From assembly GCA_015143295.1 (NCBI GenBank), contig CM026557.1, positions 31,133,965-31,197,964 of the forward strand: DNA of 64,000 nt, in the 5' to 3' direction. The first letter of the stretch is position 1. Each line of letters begins with the position of its first letter. Below, one piece after another: positions 11,936-24,210 of the stretch. The translations under genes and the position numbers were made by a program. The notes under the pieces were generated by a model. That model worked only from the letters and a program-made list of their open reading frames with translations. It was not told the origin of the DNA and did not search any database. The stretch is from Tetracentron sinense. Taxonomy: Eukaryota > Streptophyta > Magnoliopsida > Trochodendrales > Trochodendraceae.

Positions 11936-13568
11936 CATGTCAGCATAGTTATTATGTCAGGTTTTGGGGATTATTCCAGGGAAAATTTCAGAAAAAATCA
12001 ACAAAATTTGGAAATTAATCGGGAAATATGGGGCAAGAAATGATATATATAAATAAGATTACTAATTATGAAAATTATAGGCAAATATATTTCATATATT
12101 AGATATTTATTCAAGACTTTTTCAAAAAGTCGCGAATAATTCGTTTTTAATTCGCGAAATTTATAACTTCTTGAAAAGGTCTTGATTTTTTTCGAAAGTC
12201 ACGAATACTTTGTAAATTAATCATTCAATGAAGAAGTTGCATGTTATTCTGGACTTTTGAAAAAATCGAAGAACTCTATTACTATGTACTTGTGGTCTAG
12301 TTACAAAGTTCCCCGCTTTTTTTCAAAAAGTCCCGAATAATACCCAAATTTTTTTGTCAAACGATTAATTCACAAAATATTTGCAACTTTTGGAAGGAAT
12401 AAAAAAACGAATTTTTCAAAAAGTCACGAATTTCACAAATTAAACACGGATTGTGGGCTAGTTACTGATCGGTGCTAATTGTTACACATTTATGTACCTC
12501 AAACTGAATTTGTTAATCCTGTTGAGCTCATTTATCCACTACATTACTTCACTTGGGTGTATTTGTTGATTTCAGGTTCATGCGAATAAAAGGAAATTAA
12601 ATTGAAGATTTACAAGCTCAAAAGATTCATATAAATCTCAACCAAGCAAAGATCCGAGCCAAGGAGAACAAGTAAGAAGAAAAGCATCAAAAGAGAAGAA
12701 ATTCACCCCTGACCGATCGATCAGCCAGGAGGGTCCGATCGATCATGTGAGATCCCGTCTCTTTATTTAGTAAAAGCCCATTTGATTATGATTAGTATAT
12801 ATATATATATATAATTGGTTTTCAAAATAATAATAATACATATAGGATAATGCTAGCATCACTTTCTTTTAAGACTCACTCTCTTTTTGATCGGAGAGAG
12901 TGTTAATGGAAAACATGTGTCCTTCTCTTAATGGGAGACAATAACACATGTTTGGTCCATGAAGAAAGTGAGTTTGAAAGAAGGTGATGCTAGAATTGCC
13001 CATACATATATGTGTGTGGGATTCGTGGGTTTAAAAAAAGGGGATAAACCCTCGACGAGAGAGAGGGAGAGAAAAAGAGGGGATTTTGGGGATCTTAGGG
13101 CTACAGTTGCTCTTGGATCCAAGGATCTAGCTTGGATCTTGCCACAAAACGTGAAGATCGCACCTAGGGCTTGAAGATCAATGTTCACTTGCAATCTTAG
13201 GGATTTTCTCCTTCTTGAGGTAGGGCTTCTCCTCCTTTTGCATAAATGATGCATTCTTTTTTATGTTTAGAGTGTAAAATGTAATTTTTTTTACTTGTAA
13301 TGGGATATAAATATAGTAATGGAGTGTTATGGAGGAAGGGATCATACACGGGGTTGAATGTTGTGTTAAAAACAAATGTGATGATTGGGAATGAAAAAAA
13401 TGCTTTGCTTTGGGTGATGAAATTGGTTAATGACTCACATAGAGTAGGATAAATGTTGCAACTGAAAATTGGAAACATGTATTATGTGACAAATTGTGCT
13501 ATGTTGAAAATAGAATTGAGGAGTATGTTATTTGGGTGTTTAGATGTTTTATGTGGTGATAAACGCAT

Positions 13569-13770
13569 TGTGATGTTTTACTTGGAATTTCATGAGAACC
13601 ATGTTTAATGTGGAATGTGGTTTGCTATAATGCTGTGATGTTTTACTTGGAATTCCATGATAACCATGTTTAATGTGGAATGTGGTTTGCTATAATGCTG
13701 TGATGTTTTACACTTTTACTTGGAATTCCATGATAACCATGTTTAATGTGGAATGTAGTTTGCTATAATG
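13569..13770 (+). repeat. 65-bp tandem repeat, three copies
   Basis: Copies start at 13569, 13634 and 13699 with TGTGATGTTTTA and end near TTTGCTATAATGC. The third has an extra 9 bp (CACTTTTAC). It lies within solo LTR A. Confidence 0.9.
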
Positions 13771-13802
13771 CTATGAAATTGTTTCCTTACGACATGTGGT
13801 GA

Positions 13803-13985
13803 AGCCACGACTCCCCAAGAGTGGAGTAACTTCCCCAAGTGTGGAAGTCAATGAGAAAGTAACTCCCCAAGCGTGGAGTAGTTTTCCCAAGCGAGGAATC
13901 TTTTCCCCAAGTGTGGAAATCCATGAGAAAGCAACTCCCCAAGTGTGGAGTGGTTCCCCAAGTGTGGAACAATTTTTCTCAAGTA
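13803..13985 (+). repeat. Degenerate CCCCAAGTGTGGAGT repeat cluster
   Basis: About eight copies of a 15-20 bp word (CTCCCCAAGTGTGGAGT and variants), each with imperfect dyad symmetry (ACTCC...GGAGT), within solo LTR A. Spacing is irregular, so it is not a CRISPR array. Confidence 0.8.
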
Positions 13986-15666
13986 CAGGGTTTCATTTCC
14001 AATGCATTCATGATTTGCATAGAATGATGGGTTAAATTGGCGGACATTATTTTTCTTGTAAAATGATAGAAAAAAAATGTTCATGCTTATTTTCATTGCA
14101 TCTTTACTCACTTTTGTACGAGTAATACTTCATTTATGTTCTTATGATGAGTTACTCTATTGAGCTTGTGAAAGCTCACTCCCTAATATTTTGCAGATAA
14201 TGACAAAGAGGCGAGTGCTAGTGGAGCTAGATGAAAGAAGGCCGCATATCATCATATTGTTTTGGACTTGTGTTTGAAAGCCGTGTGTAAATGACATGTT
14301 TAGTGATTTTATATTTTGGGCATACAGCTGGATATGAGTTGTAATTATTATCCTCATCTCTTTTTTTTTTTGGATGGATAGAAATAAGGATTAAGAGGTG
14401 ATGATGATCAGTGCATGTTTTGTAATATTTTCACCTGACATCTCTTTATATGAAGATTGTGTTATATTAACAGGAAAAAAAAATCCAGCTCTAAGAATTA
14501 TGCATTATATTATTTTTTTATTAGGTGATTAGTTCCGGAGGACCCATTTCTCTATAATAGAAATGAGACTGCCTGATTTTGAATTTTTTTTCTTAGAAAA
14601 TGGCCTAGATTTCCTCTACCCGGGATGGGGTGTTACAGATTGGACCCAGTGCAATCGATCGGCCACCCTGGTCCGATCAATCGGGGAAAGTTGTTCCAAG
14701 TCCGTGTTGAGTTGCGCAAAAAATCAGTTTTTGGCCCTTTTGAGAGTTTCTAAAGCCAAATTAGCAGTGTGTCCCCTTCTCTATAAATAAGAAAGTGATA
14801 TCCTCATACAGTTCTGAATTTTGGAAATTAAAAGGAGGAAGGCTTTGGAGATCTGTGAAGGTTGGAGGATGGATTTTTTGTGTTCTTCATCGAAATTGGT
14901 GTTCTTCACCCTCGCCATGAACTAATCTCCTTTTCTAGGGTTTAGATGAAACCTTAGCCAAGTAATTGTATCTCATGTATTTTATTTAGGTTTTCTTTCT
15001 TTGTAAACAATGATTGCATAATCAGAGGGTTGTTCTTTAACCAGTTTTAATAGATTTTATATTCAATTTTAATATGATTCTATCCTTGTCTTAGGTTTTA
15101 TTCTGTTGAGATTGAAATCCTTCATATCATCAATCTGTGATTGTTGGTATGGATTTTATGCAATGGTTTTACTGTCGATGAATTGAATTATAGTATATTT
15201 TATGCCTAGAGAAGTCGAGTGATTTCACAACCCTAGTTTAGTGTGTATCACTCGTACTAATTAAAGATAGGATATACCTAGAGTTTGATCACTTGAATCA
15301 TTCTTGTTTGATGAGTTGAGACTTGTAGTCACTCTTATCCCTATTGTTTACACGTGAGAGACCTGAATGAATGCATGTAGGTTCAATTAGGAGGTTAGTG
15401 GTGGATTTAAACACCCTAGATATTTCTCATCTATATCACCAAAAGCTCTTAGTTTTAGTTAATTAAAATAGAATTCGTTAGTTCAAATTATGTTCTTAGG
15501 TTAAAAACAACCAAATGAATCAACTTTGTTACTCATTGACTTATAATTAATCTTGAGAAAAAAGAAACGAAACTAGCGCAATCTTCTGTGGTTCGACACC
15601 CCGTACTAGTCACTATTCTGCGGAATTGAAGCTACTATGAGGTTTATTAAATTGACAATCAATTTT

Positions 15667-15684
15667 TGGCGCTGTTGCCAGGGA
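15667..15684 (+). other. Primer binding site of element 2 (degenerate tRNA-Asp)
   Basis: TGGCGCTGTTGCCAGGGA lies five bases after the LTR end. It differs from the element 1 site by two transitions. Confidence 0.8.
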
Positions 15685-15917
15685 TTGCTGAAACGGTTTA
15701 GTTGCTTAATTGAAGAGATTAAGACTAGGTCAGTTTTATCCAAAAAAAAAAAAATGTTTGCTAAATTTGAACTCCTTTGATTGGCAGGTACCAAGTTGTT
15801 TGACTTGAAAACCGCTTGGCAACAGCTTCATCGGGAAAGCGGGAGATTGCACTGTAAGTACCTATCCCCTTTGAGTAAATTGGTATTGATCACACATAGA
15901 GTATTGCCCTAAGGTAT

Positions 15918-17477
15918 ATGTACGGTAGACAGTCATGTAATCCTGAGTTAATCCCTATCAATTCAGAGTTAGAGCGTACCGCTAGGTTTCTTAAGGCTTC
16001 GGCCCGATTTTATTCTAACCTAAAAGCTACTCCTTTCTCTGCAATGACAGAAGACCAAGACCTAAACAAGTCCTTGAAGGAATACTTTATTCCTTCCACA
16101 TACTCATCACTCTCCTGCATCCGGCTACCAGACATTACAACGCCCACTATGAAATTAAGTCTAGCACAATTCAAATGTTGTCATCTTATCATGGACTTAA
16201 TAATGAAGACTCTTATAAGCATCTGAATGAATTAAATAACATTTATACAAACTTCATGTTGCAGAATTTTTCAGATGATGCCCTCAAGTTGCGCCTCTTT
16301 CCATTCTCCCTGAAAGGCAAAGCCAAATATTGGCTTAACTCTTTATAGGTCAACACTATTCACTCATGGGCTCAACTACAACAGGAGTTTTTAAAGAAAT
16401 TCTTCCCCATTGACAATACCAATCAAATGAGGCAAACCATCATGAGTTTTTCTCAAATTGATGGTGAACAATTTCACGAGACATGGGAGAGATTCAAGGA
16501 TCTTCTCCGTAAATGTCTCCACCACCAAATTCCTAAATGGAAACTTGTTCAAACTTTCTATGATGGATTGCCACAATGCCACCGTCAGATGGTTGATGTC
16601 TCATGTGGAGGGACATTTATGACGAAGAGTGAGATCCAGGCATGGGAACTCTTTGAAAATCTAAGTGAAAACTCTCAACATTATGCCTCCCACAGTCGTT
16701 CTGAGAGACTAACTCCCACATCAAATCCCAAGAGAGACATCTATAAAGTGGGTGCTTCTATTGATGTCTCATCTAAAGTGGATGAGTTGTCTCGCAAATT
16801 GGACCAATTCATGGCTGCAGGGCCATCTTCGTATAGACCTCCCCATCATCCTCCCAATCTTAATGAGGTATGCTCTTTATGTTCCAACCCTGCACATCAC
16901 ATTCATGAGTCTCTCGGCAGCCCAATTTCTGGAGTATGTCCAAGAGCATGCTAATGCAGCTTACACTCGCCAGGATAATGATCCATACTCTAATACTTAT
17001 AACCCGGGGTGGAGAAATCATCTCAATTTCTCATGGAAGTCTCAAGACCAAACTCAAGGGAACACCTTTCCCCAAACTTAAGGAAATTCCTTCTCACAAC
17101 TTCAAGGGTCGAATGTCTGGCCTTTTCAAAATCAGCTCAACTACCATCCTCCCCATCAACAACAATTTCAAAACTCTACTCCTCCTCAAAGGAACCCATC
17201 TTTCGAGGAGAAAGTGTTGAATGCTCTCAAAGGTTTGGAGGCCAACACCCAACAGCGGCACTCTCATTCTCAATTTATCCAAAGGCTTGAGTTCCAAGTG
17301 GGACAACTAGCTAATGTCATATACAAGAGAGAGAAAGGGAAGATCCCAAGCCAACCAATGAGCAACCCTAGGGGTGTAAACATGGTTAACGATGCTCAAC
17401 ACAATGAAACTCATCGTGAGCACGTGCTTTCCATTACCACCCTAAGGAGTGGGAAGGTAGTTGATAATCAAGGTTAG
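15918..17477 (+). pseudogene. Athila-like gag (element 2), frameshifted
   Basis: The best-preserved gag in the window. The first frame (15918-16226) shifts near 16150. The core continues with LRLFPFSLKGKAKYWL (about 16290) and is broken by TAG at 16346. From 16427 it has the retrotransposon Gag core (FHETWERFKDLLRKCLHHQI, FYDGLP). The C-terminal part includes a NPGWRNHLNFSW motif (about 17000) typical of Athila Gag. Further frame changes occur near 16900 and 17080, and the last stretch ends at 17477 (ITTLRSGK...). With at least three frame changes, no complete Gag can be made. Confidence 0.8.
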
Positions 17478-17539
17478 GGAGAAGAAGGGCGAAGAAAAAG
17501 AGCCAATTATGTGCCCAACAAAATCCAAATGAGAAGGGG

Positions 17540-18289
17540 GTGAGTGTCTCTGAGAAGGACCAAGGTCCTTCCCTATCTTTATCTAATCTCACCCCGGCAT
17601 CCTATATGCCCAAAGCTCCCTACCCTCAGTGCTTAAATGATCATTCTCCTTTTAGAAAAAGGGGAGCCAAAGTTGATGATATGATGGAGGTCTTTAAACA
17701 AGTCAAAATTAACCTCCTACTCATAGAGGCTATCAAGCAAATTTTGGCTTATGTCAAGTTTCTTAAGGACCTATGCACTCAAAAGCATAAATCTCGGACT
17801 CATGTGTCCAAGAAGGTCCTTCTCACCGAACAAGTGAGCTCCATTATCCAACACAACACTCCTAAATTCAAGGATCCTGGTGCTTCCACCATCTCATGTG
17901 TTATTAGAGACCACTCTATCAATCGAGCACTCCTGGATTTAAGAGCTAGTGTTAATTTATTGCCCTTCTCGGTGTATAAGCAACTAGGCTTAGGAGAGCT
18001 TCAACCCACATCTGTCATGTTACAATTGGCGGATAGATCTATAAAAAAACCTCGTGGGGTAGTTGAAGATGTTCTGATTAAAGTCGAAAAATTTTATTTC
18101 CCAGTCGATTTTCTTGTCCTTGACATAGAACCCGTGCACAATTCAAAAAGCCAAATTTCAATCATCCTTGGTTGTCCCTTCTTGGCCACTGCAAATGCTT
18201 GCATAAATTGTAGGATCGGTGTGATGGATGTGTCATTTGGTAATATGAAAGTTCGGTTGAACATTTTCACCAACTCCGAACAACAATAG
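17540..18289 (+). pseudogene. Athila-like protease region (element 2)
   Basis: An open stretch of 249 codons continuing the gag-pol polyprotein. A linker (FLKDLCTQK) precedes a retropepsin-like domain with ALLDLRASVNLLPFSVY. The expected active-site triplet D-L-G is D-L-R here, so a Gly needed in the flap-active-site geometry is lost. The second conserved block IILGCPFLATANA (about 18160) is present. After the stop at 18289, fragments such as LRPPDPNLAKPKED (about 18385) extend to 18677 with stops. No RT follows. It is probably inactive. Confidence 0.75.
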
Positions 18290-18682
18290 AAGGGAGATGA
18301 GTGCTTCCTGGTGGATGTGAGTGGGGAAATAGTTGAGGAGAACCCTTCTTAAGCTTTAACTGTTACTCCCTTAAAGGCATCCATCACTCACCTCAGACCC
18401 CCGGACCCTAACTTAGCAAAGCCCAAAGAGGATAAAAATTATTTGATACCTTCCAACCGTCTCAAGACCTTTCAGTTAGAGAAGCATAAAGGGAGAATCA
18501 CATGTTAATGCTTGTTCAACCCTTTTACCTATAAGCGCAGGCCATGTAAGTTATATCATAACCTGTAACCCCTCAAAAGTGTAGGAAATCCATCTTCTCT
18601 GACCCAGATGAGCAGGTCCTCAAAGCCAAAGCCCAATTTCACCAACCCTATGTTGAGGGCATTCAAAATGGGAAGCTACTCA

Positions 18683-21307
18683 TGTAACAACCAAGAATTT
18701 TAATGTAATAAAATTATGCGTTTATGGGTCCTTAATGGAGGTTAATTAGTTAATTATTTATTAAATTGGAAAAAAATGGATTTTGTTCGGGATTGGATTG
18801 TACCGGTAAAACTTCAATGTTTTTCGTCGAAAATCGTACACAATATGCAAGTCGACTATCTGGACGATCACCTATCGTTCCAGTTCCATCGCGTATCGAT
18901 TCGCAAGACCACGGGAGTCTTAATTGTAAGAAAATCGAGAAAACCAGGAAATTCCAGATTTTTCCGGATTTAGTGGGACTCCATAATTGTTGGGGATTCT
19001 AATAGAAATCCGTGCGGTTGGTACCATAGCATGCCGGTCGGTCGTGAGGACGACCGTCTGTCGTTTCAACAGTTAATTGTCTCATATGAAGAAACGACAA
19101 CGTATTTTGTGTCCAAAATCAGAAAATTAGTGGGTTTTGCAATTTTCTTCTGGACTAAAATATTTTTCCCCGAAATTTTTACAATAAATGTCGGACTGCC
19201 CCAAGTTCGGTCACCTAAAATTTCGTCACAATTGGGTGTCATATAACAGGGTTTCGGATGGCATATGCGTGAAAAAGTGGGAAATCCAGTCAAACGGTCA
19301 AAGTAGTTGACTTAGTCAACTACTACTTTCCACACCAAATTGGGTCATGTGCTTTTGCACATGATCTAAACCTTGGACTATATATATTAAAGGACCAAGC
19401 CCTTCCTCGTGCATTCGGTCACTAACAGTAGAGAGTTCCAGATTTTCTAGAGAGAGAAAGTGGTAGAGAGAGAAAGAGGAGAGAGAAAGAAGAGAGAAGA
19501 AAAAGGGAGACTCCATCTTGACATTTTTCGACGTTCCGAACGCATTGGCGGAGTCCCTTTTGCACCAGTCACCTCGAAAAGCGAGAACTAGGTAAAACCC
19601 CTCTTTTCTTCTCTTTTTTCCCTTATTTTGCTATATTATTTTATATAAAGTATATGCATGTCTTTTGGCGTGAATGAAAAAGGGTCAGAGACCCCTATGT
19701 GATGTTGTAATTTTATGTGATCCATCGGAGAGCCCGGATCGGGTCCCGGGTAAATTGTATCGCCACTCTAGGGTGACGAAAAGTTATTTTGAAGGTCTTA
19801 TAAGGCTATGGAGACATCCATTAGCCTGGAAACGTTCCCTAACGGGACGGTGTGTTACTGGATTTGGTTCACGGGCGCGAGGCCCAAGTTATTTCAGTTA
19901 ATCAAGCGAGGCTTGGGTTAATTTGGGTTAACCTGTGATTAGAAAATCTAACCAGGGTTGAGTATAGTTCGTGGTTCCTCTTTGACTAGGTTAGGAGAGA
20001 CGGTGTCCAGTAAGGCCCGGGGTTCCTCTGTGACTGATAGTCGGGAGATGTCAGTCTGTTTGTCTAGGTCGTCCGTGGTGCCTCTTGGACTAGGTCAGGA
20101 GTGGCGGTGTCCTGCATGGCCTGTGGTTCCTCCGTGACTGATAGCGGGAGATGTCGGAGTCCTAGGGAGTTTAAAGTGGCTGAACATCAGATAGTGTATA
20201 ATCTGGGGTTCCTCTCTGGATGGGTCAAAAGATGTCGGCACCGTGTCTATCAGGGTCCCTTCTTGGTGGAACGTCAAGAGATGACGGCATTGGTAAAGAT
20301 GTCGGGGTTCCTCCGTAGACTAGCCAGAAGATGACGGTAGGCAGGTTGGTCGGGATTCCTTCTTGACTGATACTCAGGGCGATGGCGACGAATACACGAT
20401 AGATGTTGTCAGTCAATTGAATGGAAAATGGTGTCCTTATTGGGCAAATGCCCATGTTGTGTGTGTAAGCTTCAGATACGAAGTGGTATGAGTCGGTATA
20501 CTCAGGGTTGGTGTATTTGTCTGAGTTGGTGTACTCAAGGTTCAGTATGGAATCGTCAGATTCCAGGTGAGTTGGGTTGGTATACCCAAGGTTTGGTCGT
20601 GTTCGAGTGAAAGCCGGAATAGTGTGTATGAGTCTAAATGACTCAATGTATTATGGTTATGATTTAGAGACTTTAAACTGAACATTTGTGGGCTGTGGCC
20701 AATTAATAGAGTCTCAGGACTCGAAATGAAACATGATTGATGATTGAAATGATAACTTGATAATATGAATACATTCATAACTGAACCTCATAATTGGAAA
20801 GTAATGTGAGGTCGGGAACCTCGGTTAGGGTGACGTAAACCTAAGTGACCTTGAGTCACAATTTATTATATATTGTTCTATTTTATTGTAACATGCAAAT
20901 TGAACTGTTTATTATATCATTATTGATGCGTGTTATTAAGTGGAAAATAGTTTAGAAGGATTGTGGTTTTATTGGGCTTCGTAACTCACTGACTTTTTAT
21001 GTCAGCAGATCTCGGAGCTGCTGACCAGTAAGTGAAAAGTCCAACCGGACATTTTGGAAGCTTGTACAAACTGTACCCGGCGTGATAGAGGCGCCTACTG
21101 TTGTAAAACAGATTTGATGTAAATAATACAGGTATATGGTTTGTATGATGGCTATTCTGATTGCAGGTGTTATTTGCTTTTTGGAAGCATTTGATAAATG
21201 TTTAAATTTCCCGTATTTTCGCGGTTAAAGTCTTCCACTTGCGTGATTTGATGAACGGACGCGCGTCTCGAAACTTGATTCCCTAGGCATGGGTTCGGGG
21301 CATCACA
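18683..21307 (+). mobile_element. Solo LTR B in the interior of element 2
   Basis: 2,625 bp starting TGTAACAACC and ending TTCGGGGCATCACA, flanked by ACTCA (18678-18682) and ACTCG (21308-21312), again one CpG transition apart. A TATATATATTA box (19379) is followed by an AGAGAGAG-rich leader (19430-19510), as expected of an LTR promoter and R region. Degenerate repeats of about 55 bp with GGTTCCTC...GACTGATA...GGGAGATGTC occupy 19970-20350. The terminal sequence style suggests a chromovirus LTR; there is no coding sequence. Confidence 0.8.
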
Positions 21308-22896
21308 ACTCGAGTCCATCGAGATGATGAACCCTGTCTACTTGGACAGATGATTGTAATACGTCTGGCTGAAGACTATAAACTTAGCGCTTGTTGGGAG
21401 GTAACCCAATGTTTGCGTGGTAATCTTTTGGAAAAAAAAAGGTATGAGTGGCCTAATCGATAGCCATAAAGGGCTGATCGATCGGCTGTTTCTCCCTTGC
21501 TCATGCTTTAATTCTTTTTACATTGAGGACAATGTAATTTTTAAGTTTGGGGTGGGTAATAACCGTCATGATTTGTTGATTATGCATCCATGCAATAAGG
21601 TAGGACATGGAAACAACTTAAAATTCTGAAAATTGATCAATTTTGAATCTAAATCAAATTGTGATACACATGTTATAATCCACAAATTATTCATTGGCTT
21701 AATTTGAGAACATATGATTCCAAATAGATACAATTCCTACCCTTAATTGAACTATGCATGCTGAGCAATTTTGAGTCATAAGTTTATTTTGAGAAATTAC
21801 ACGAGAACTCTAAAATATCGTGTTGTGGGGTTTGAAACTGAATTGATCAATTGATGTTTTTGATACCTCTGAAAAAGTTGGATGACCTAGAAATTGAACA
21901 CCACCTTTGGCTAAATTGAAATTTTTTTAATGACACAAATGGGTTACCTAACCAGTTTTGCACTTAGTAACCGGGCCTCTTGCCTCACTAAGCAAAGAGT
22001 GTTCGTGTCAAACCGTGTAAACCTTGGAATTAACAAATAACCTAAGAAAAAGGTTAGAATCATCATTATTTGTTATGTACTCTTTGAGCTAAACTCTTAC
22101 CTAGTAACCGGGACTCCTGCCTCACTAAGCAGAGAGTGTTCGCATCAAACAGTAGAGATTCTATGACAAAAATCTAACATAGTGTGACTAGTCTGAGTTC
22201 GGAGCCTAATTAACTCTGAGTTGATAAGCCTTAGGGGTGTTTTGACACCTGGTGCCCTAAAGCCGTCTCGTTTGGGAGTCACTGGCCTAACACTCACTAC
22301 AGGGGTTGTCTAGAAAGCTTAATGAACTTAGACTCTGCACAGTTCACTCATTTAAGAAAAAGAAAGAAAAGTGTGAAGAAAAAACCTTGGGTCGGTTGTT
22401 TAAATTGACAGGAAATCTGATAACAGAAGGGATGATAGAACATCTATTGAGAGAAAAGGTTGATATCGCATACTCAATTGATAGTTACACTACACATCAA
22501 AGGAAACCAATGACCAATCTTTAATAAGCATAAATGTTCAAAATTGGGGAAGATTGTGTGAGCTTGAGAATGTGGAAAATCAAGAATGCAAACCAGTAAA
22601 TAATGAGAAGACTATATCATATGTATCATAATTTTAAGGATTTGGAATGTGTATTAGTTAATCTTTTAATCATTGCATGTCATACTTAAGCACATGTGCA
22701 AAATTGCAGGGGAATACTGATGTTTGTGGGTATCATCACTAGTAAACCCTCACGAGACTTCACTCATCCACTAGGGCCACCTATGAGTTTAAAAGGCTTA
22801 TTGCATATGACAAATGCAACCGGGATCCCACGAAAGGGGATGTAGTTTTGCTTATCTTAGTTTTTTATTTTTATTGCTTGAGGACTAGCAATATGT
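21308..22896 (+). other. Element 2 3' noncoding region
   Basis: Starts with GTCTGGCTGAAGACTATAAA (about 21363) and GAGGACAATG...AAGTTTGGGGTGGG (about 21525), the usual sequence after pol in Athila/Tat elements. A CCTCACTAAGCA-GAGTGTTCG phrase occurs twice (about 21983 and 22122). No ORF of note. Confidence 0.6.
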
Positions 22897-22909
22897 AAGT
22901 TTGGGGTTG
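22897..22909 (+). other. Purine-rich tract of element 2
   Basis: AAGTTTGGGGTTG ends directly at the TG of the 3' LTR. Confidence 0.75.
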
Positions 22910-24210
22910 TGATCGGTACTAATTGTTATACATTTATGCACCTCAACTGAATTTGTTAATTTTGTTGAGTCCATTTATACACTACATTACTTCACTTAAG
23001 TGTACTTGTTGATTTCAGATTCATGCGAAGAAAAAGGAATTAAATTGAAGATTTACAAGCTCAAAAGATTCATATAAACCCCAACCAAGCAGAGATCCGA
23101 GCCAAGGAGAACAAGTAAGAAGAAAAGCATCAAAAGAGAAGAAATTCGCCCCTAACCGATCGATCGGCCAGGAGGGTCCGATTGATCGGACCCAGTGCAA
23201 CGATCGGCCACCCTGGTCCGATCGATCGGGCGACACTGTTCTAGGTCCGTGTTGAGTTGCGCAAAAAATCAGTTTTTTGCCCTTTTGAGAGTTTCTAAAG
23301 CCAAATTAGCAATGTCTCCCCTTCTTTATAAATAAGAAAGTGATATGCTCGTACAAAAGTTCTGAATTTTGGGAATTGAAAGGAGGAAGGCTCTGGAAAT
23401 CTGTGAAGGTTGGAAGATGGGTTCTTCATGTTCTTCATCGAAAGCGATGCTTTTCGCCCTCGCCATGAACTAATCTCATTTTCTAGGGTTTAGAAGAAAC
23501 CCTAGCCAAGTAATTGTATCTCATGTATTTTATTTAGGTCTTCTCTCTTTGTAAACAATGATTTCATAATCAGAGTGTTGTTCTTCAACTAGTTTTAATA
23601 GATTTTATATTCGATTTCAATATGATTTTATCTTTGTCTTAGGTTTTCTTGTGTTGAGATTGAAATCATTCATATCATCTTTCTGTGATTGTTGGTATGG
23701 ATTTTATGCAATGGTTTTACTATCGAGGAATTAAATTATAGTATATTTTATGCCTAGGGAAGACGAGTGATTTCACAACCCTAGTTTGGTGTGTATTACC
23801 CGAACTAACCAAAGATGGGATATACCTAGAGTTTGATCCCTTGAATCATTCTTGTTTGATGAGTTGAGATTTGTAATCACTCTCATCCCTATTGTTTATA
23901 CATGAGAGGTCTGAATGAATATATGTAGGTTCAATTAGGAGATTAGTGGTAAATTCAAACACCCTAGATCTTTCTCATCTATATCACTAAAAGCTCTTAG
24001 TTTTAGTTAATTAAAATAGAATTCATTCATTCAAATTTTGTTCTTAGGTTAAAAACAATCAAATGAATCAACTTTGTTACCCATTGACTTATAATTAATC
24101 TTGAGAAAAAGGCAACGAAACCAGCGCAATCTTCTGTGGTTCGACACCCCCATACTATTCACTATTCTACGGAATTGTAGCTACTACGAGGTTTATTAAA
24201 TTGACGATCA
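22910..24210 (+). repeat. 3' LTR of element 2
   Basis: 1,301 bp, TGATCGG...GACGATCA, uninterrupted. It carries clustered CCGATCGATCGG palindromes at 23157-23230, about 100 bp before the CTATAAATAAG TATA box (about 23325). Confidence 0.92.

Larger units (their letters stand above)
12746..14637 (+). mobile_element. Solo LTR A in the 5' LTR of element 2
   Basis: 1,892 bp starting TGTGAGATCCC and ending GATGGGGTGTTACA, with imperfect inverted termini typical of chromovirus (Tekay/Del-like) LTRs. It interrupts a site that is intact in the other LTR (23184-23188, GATCG). Flanking pentamers are GATCA (12741-12745) and GATTG (14638-14642), each one CpG transition away from GATCG. There is no interior, so it is a recombination product. 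Internal tandem repeats are listed separately. Confidence 0.85.
12466..15661 (+). repeat. 5' LTR of element 2 (interrupted)
   Basis: Matches 22910-24210 on both sides of the inserted solo LTR. Shared landmarks are CCGATCGATC clusters, a CTATAAATAAG TATA box (14782 and 23325), TTTTCTAGGGTTTAG and the end GAGGTTTATTAAATTGAC-ATCA. Differences are scattered substitutions, indicating an old insertion. Confidence 0.9.
12466..24210 (+). mobile_element. Athila-like Ty3/gypsy element 2 with two nested solo LTRs
   Basis: Boundaries are firm: identical 5-bp duplications GTTAC at 12461-12465 and 24211-24215, LTRs TGATCGG...GATCA/AATCA, a tRNA-Asp primer site and a purine tract. Without its 1,892-bp insertion and target duplication the 5' LTR is 1,299 bp; the 3' LTR is 1,301 bp. 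The interior holds broken gag and protease but no RT, RNase H or integrase. Solo LTRs occupy 12746-14637 and 18683-21307. It sits within the inverted-repeat DNA element and within CIPK intron 1. Confidence 0.93.

Noticed and set aside
13803-13985. CRISPR-like short repeats
   Set aside because: Unit and spacer lengths are irregular, the context is a plant LTR, and no cas genes exist here.
16752-17306. Overlapping alternative frames in element 2 gag
   Set aside because: They reflect frameshifts of one Gag; only the frame carrying Gag motifs was followed through each segment.
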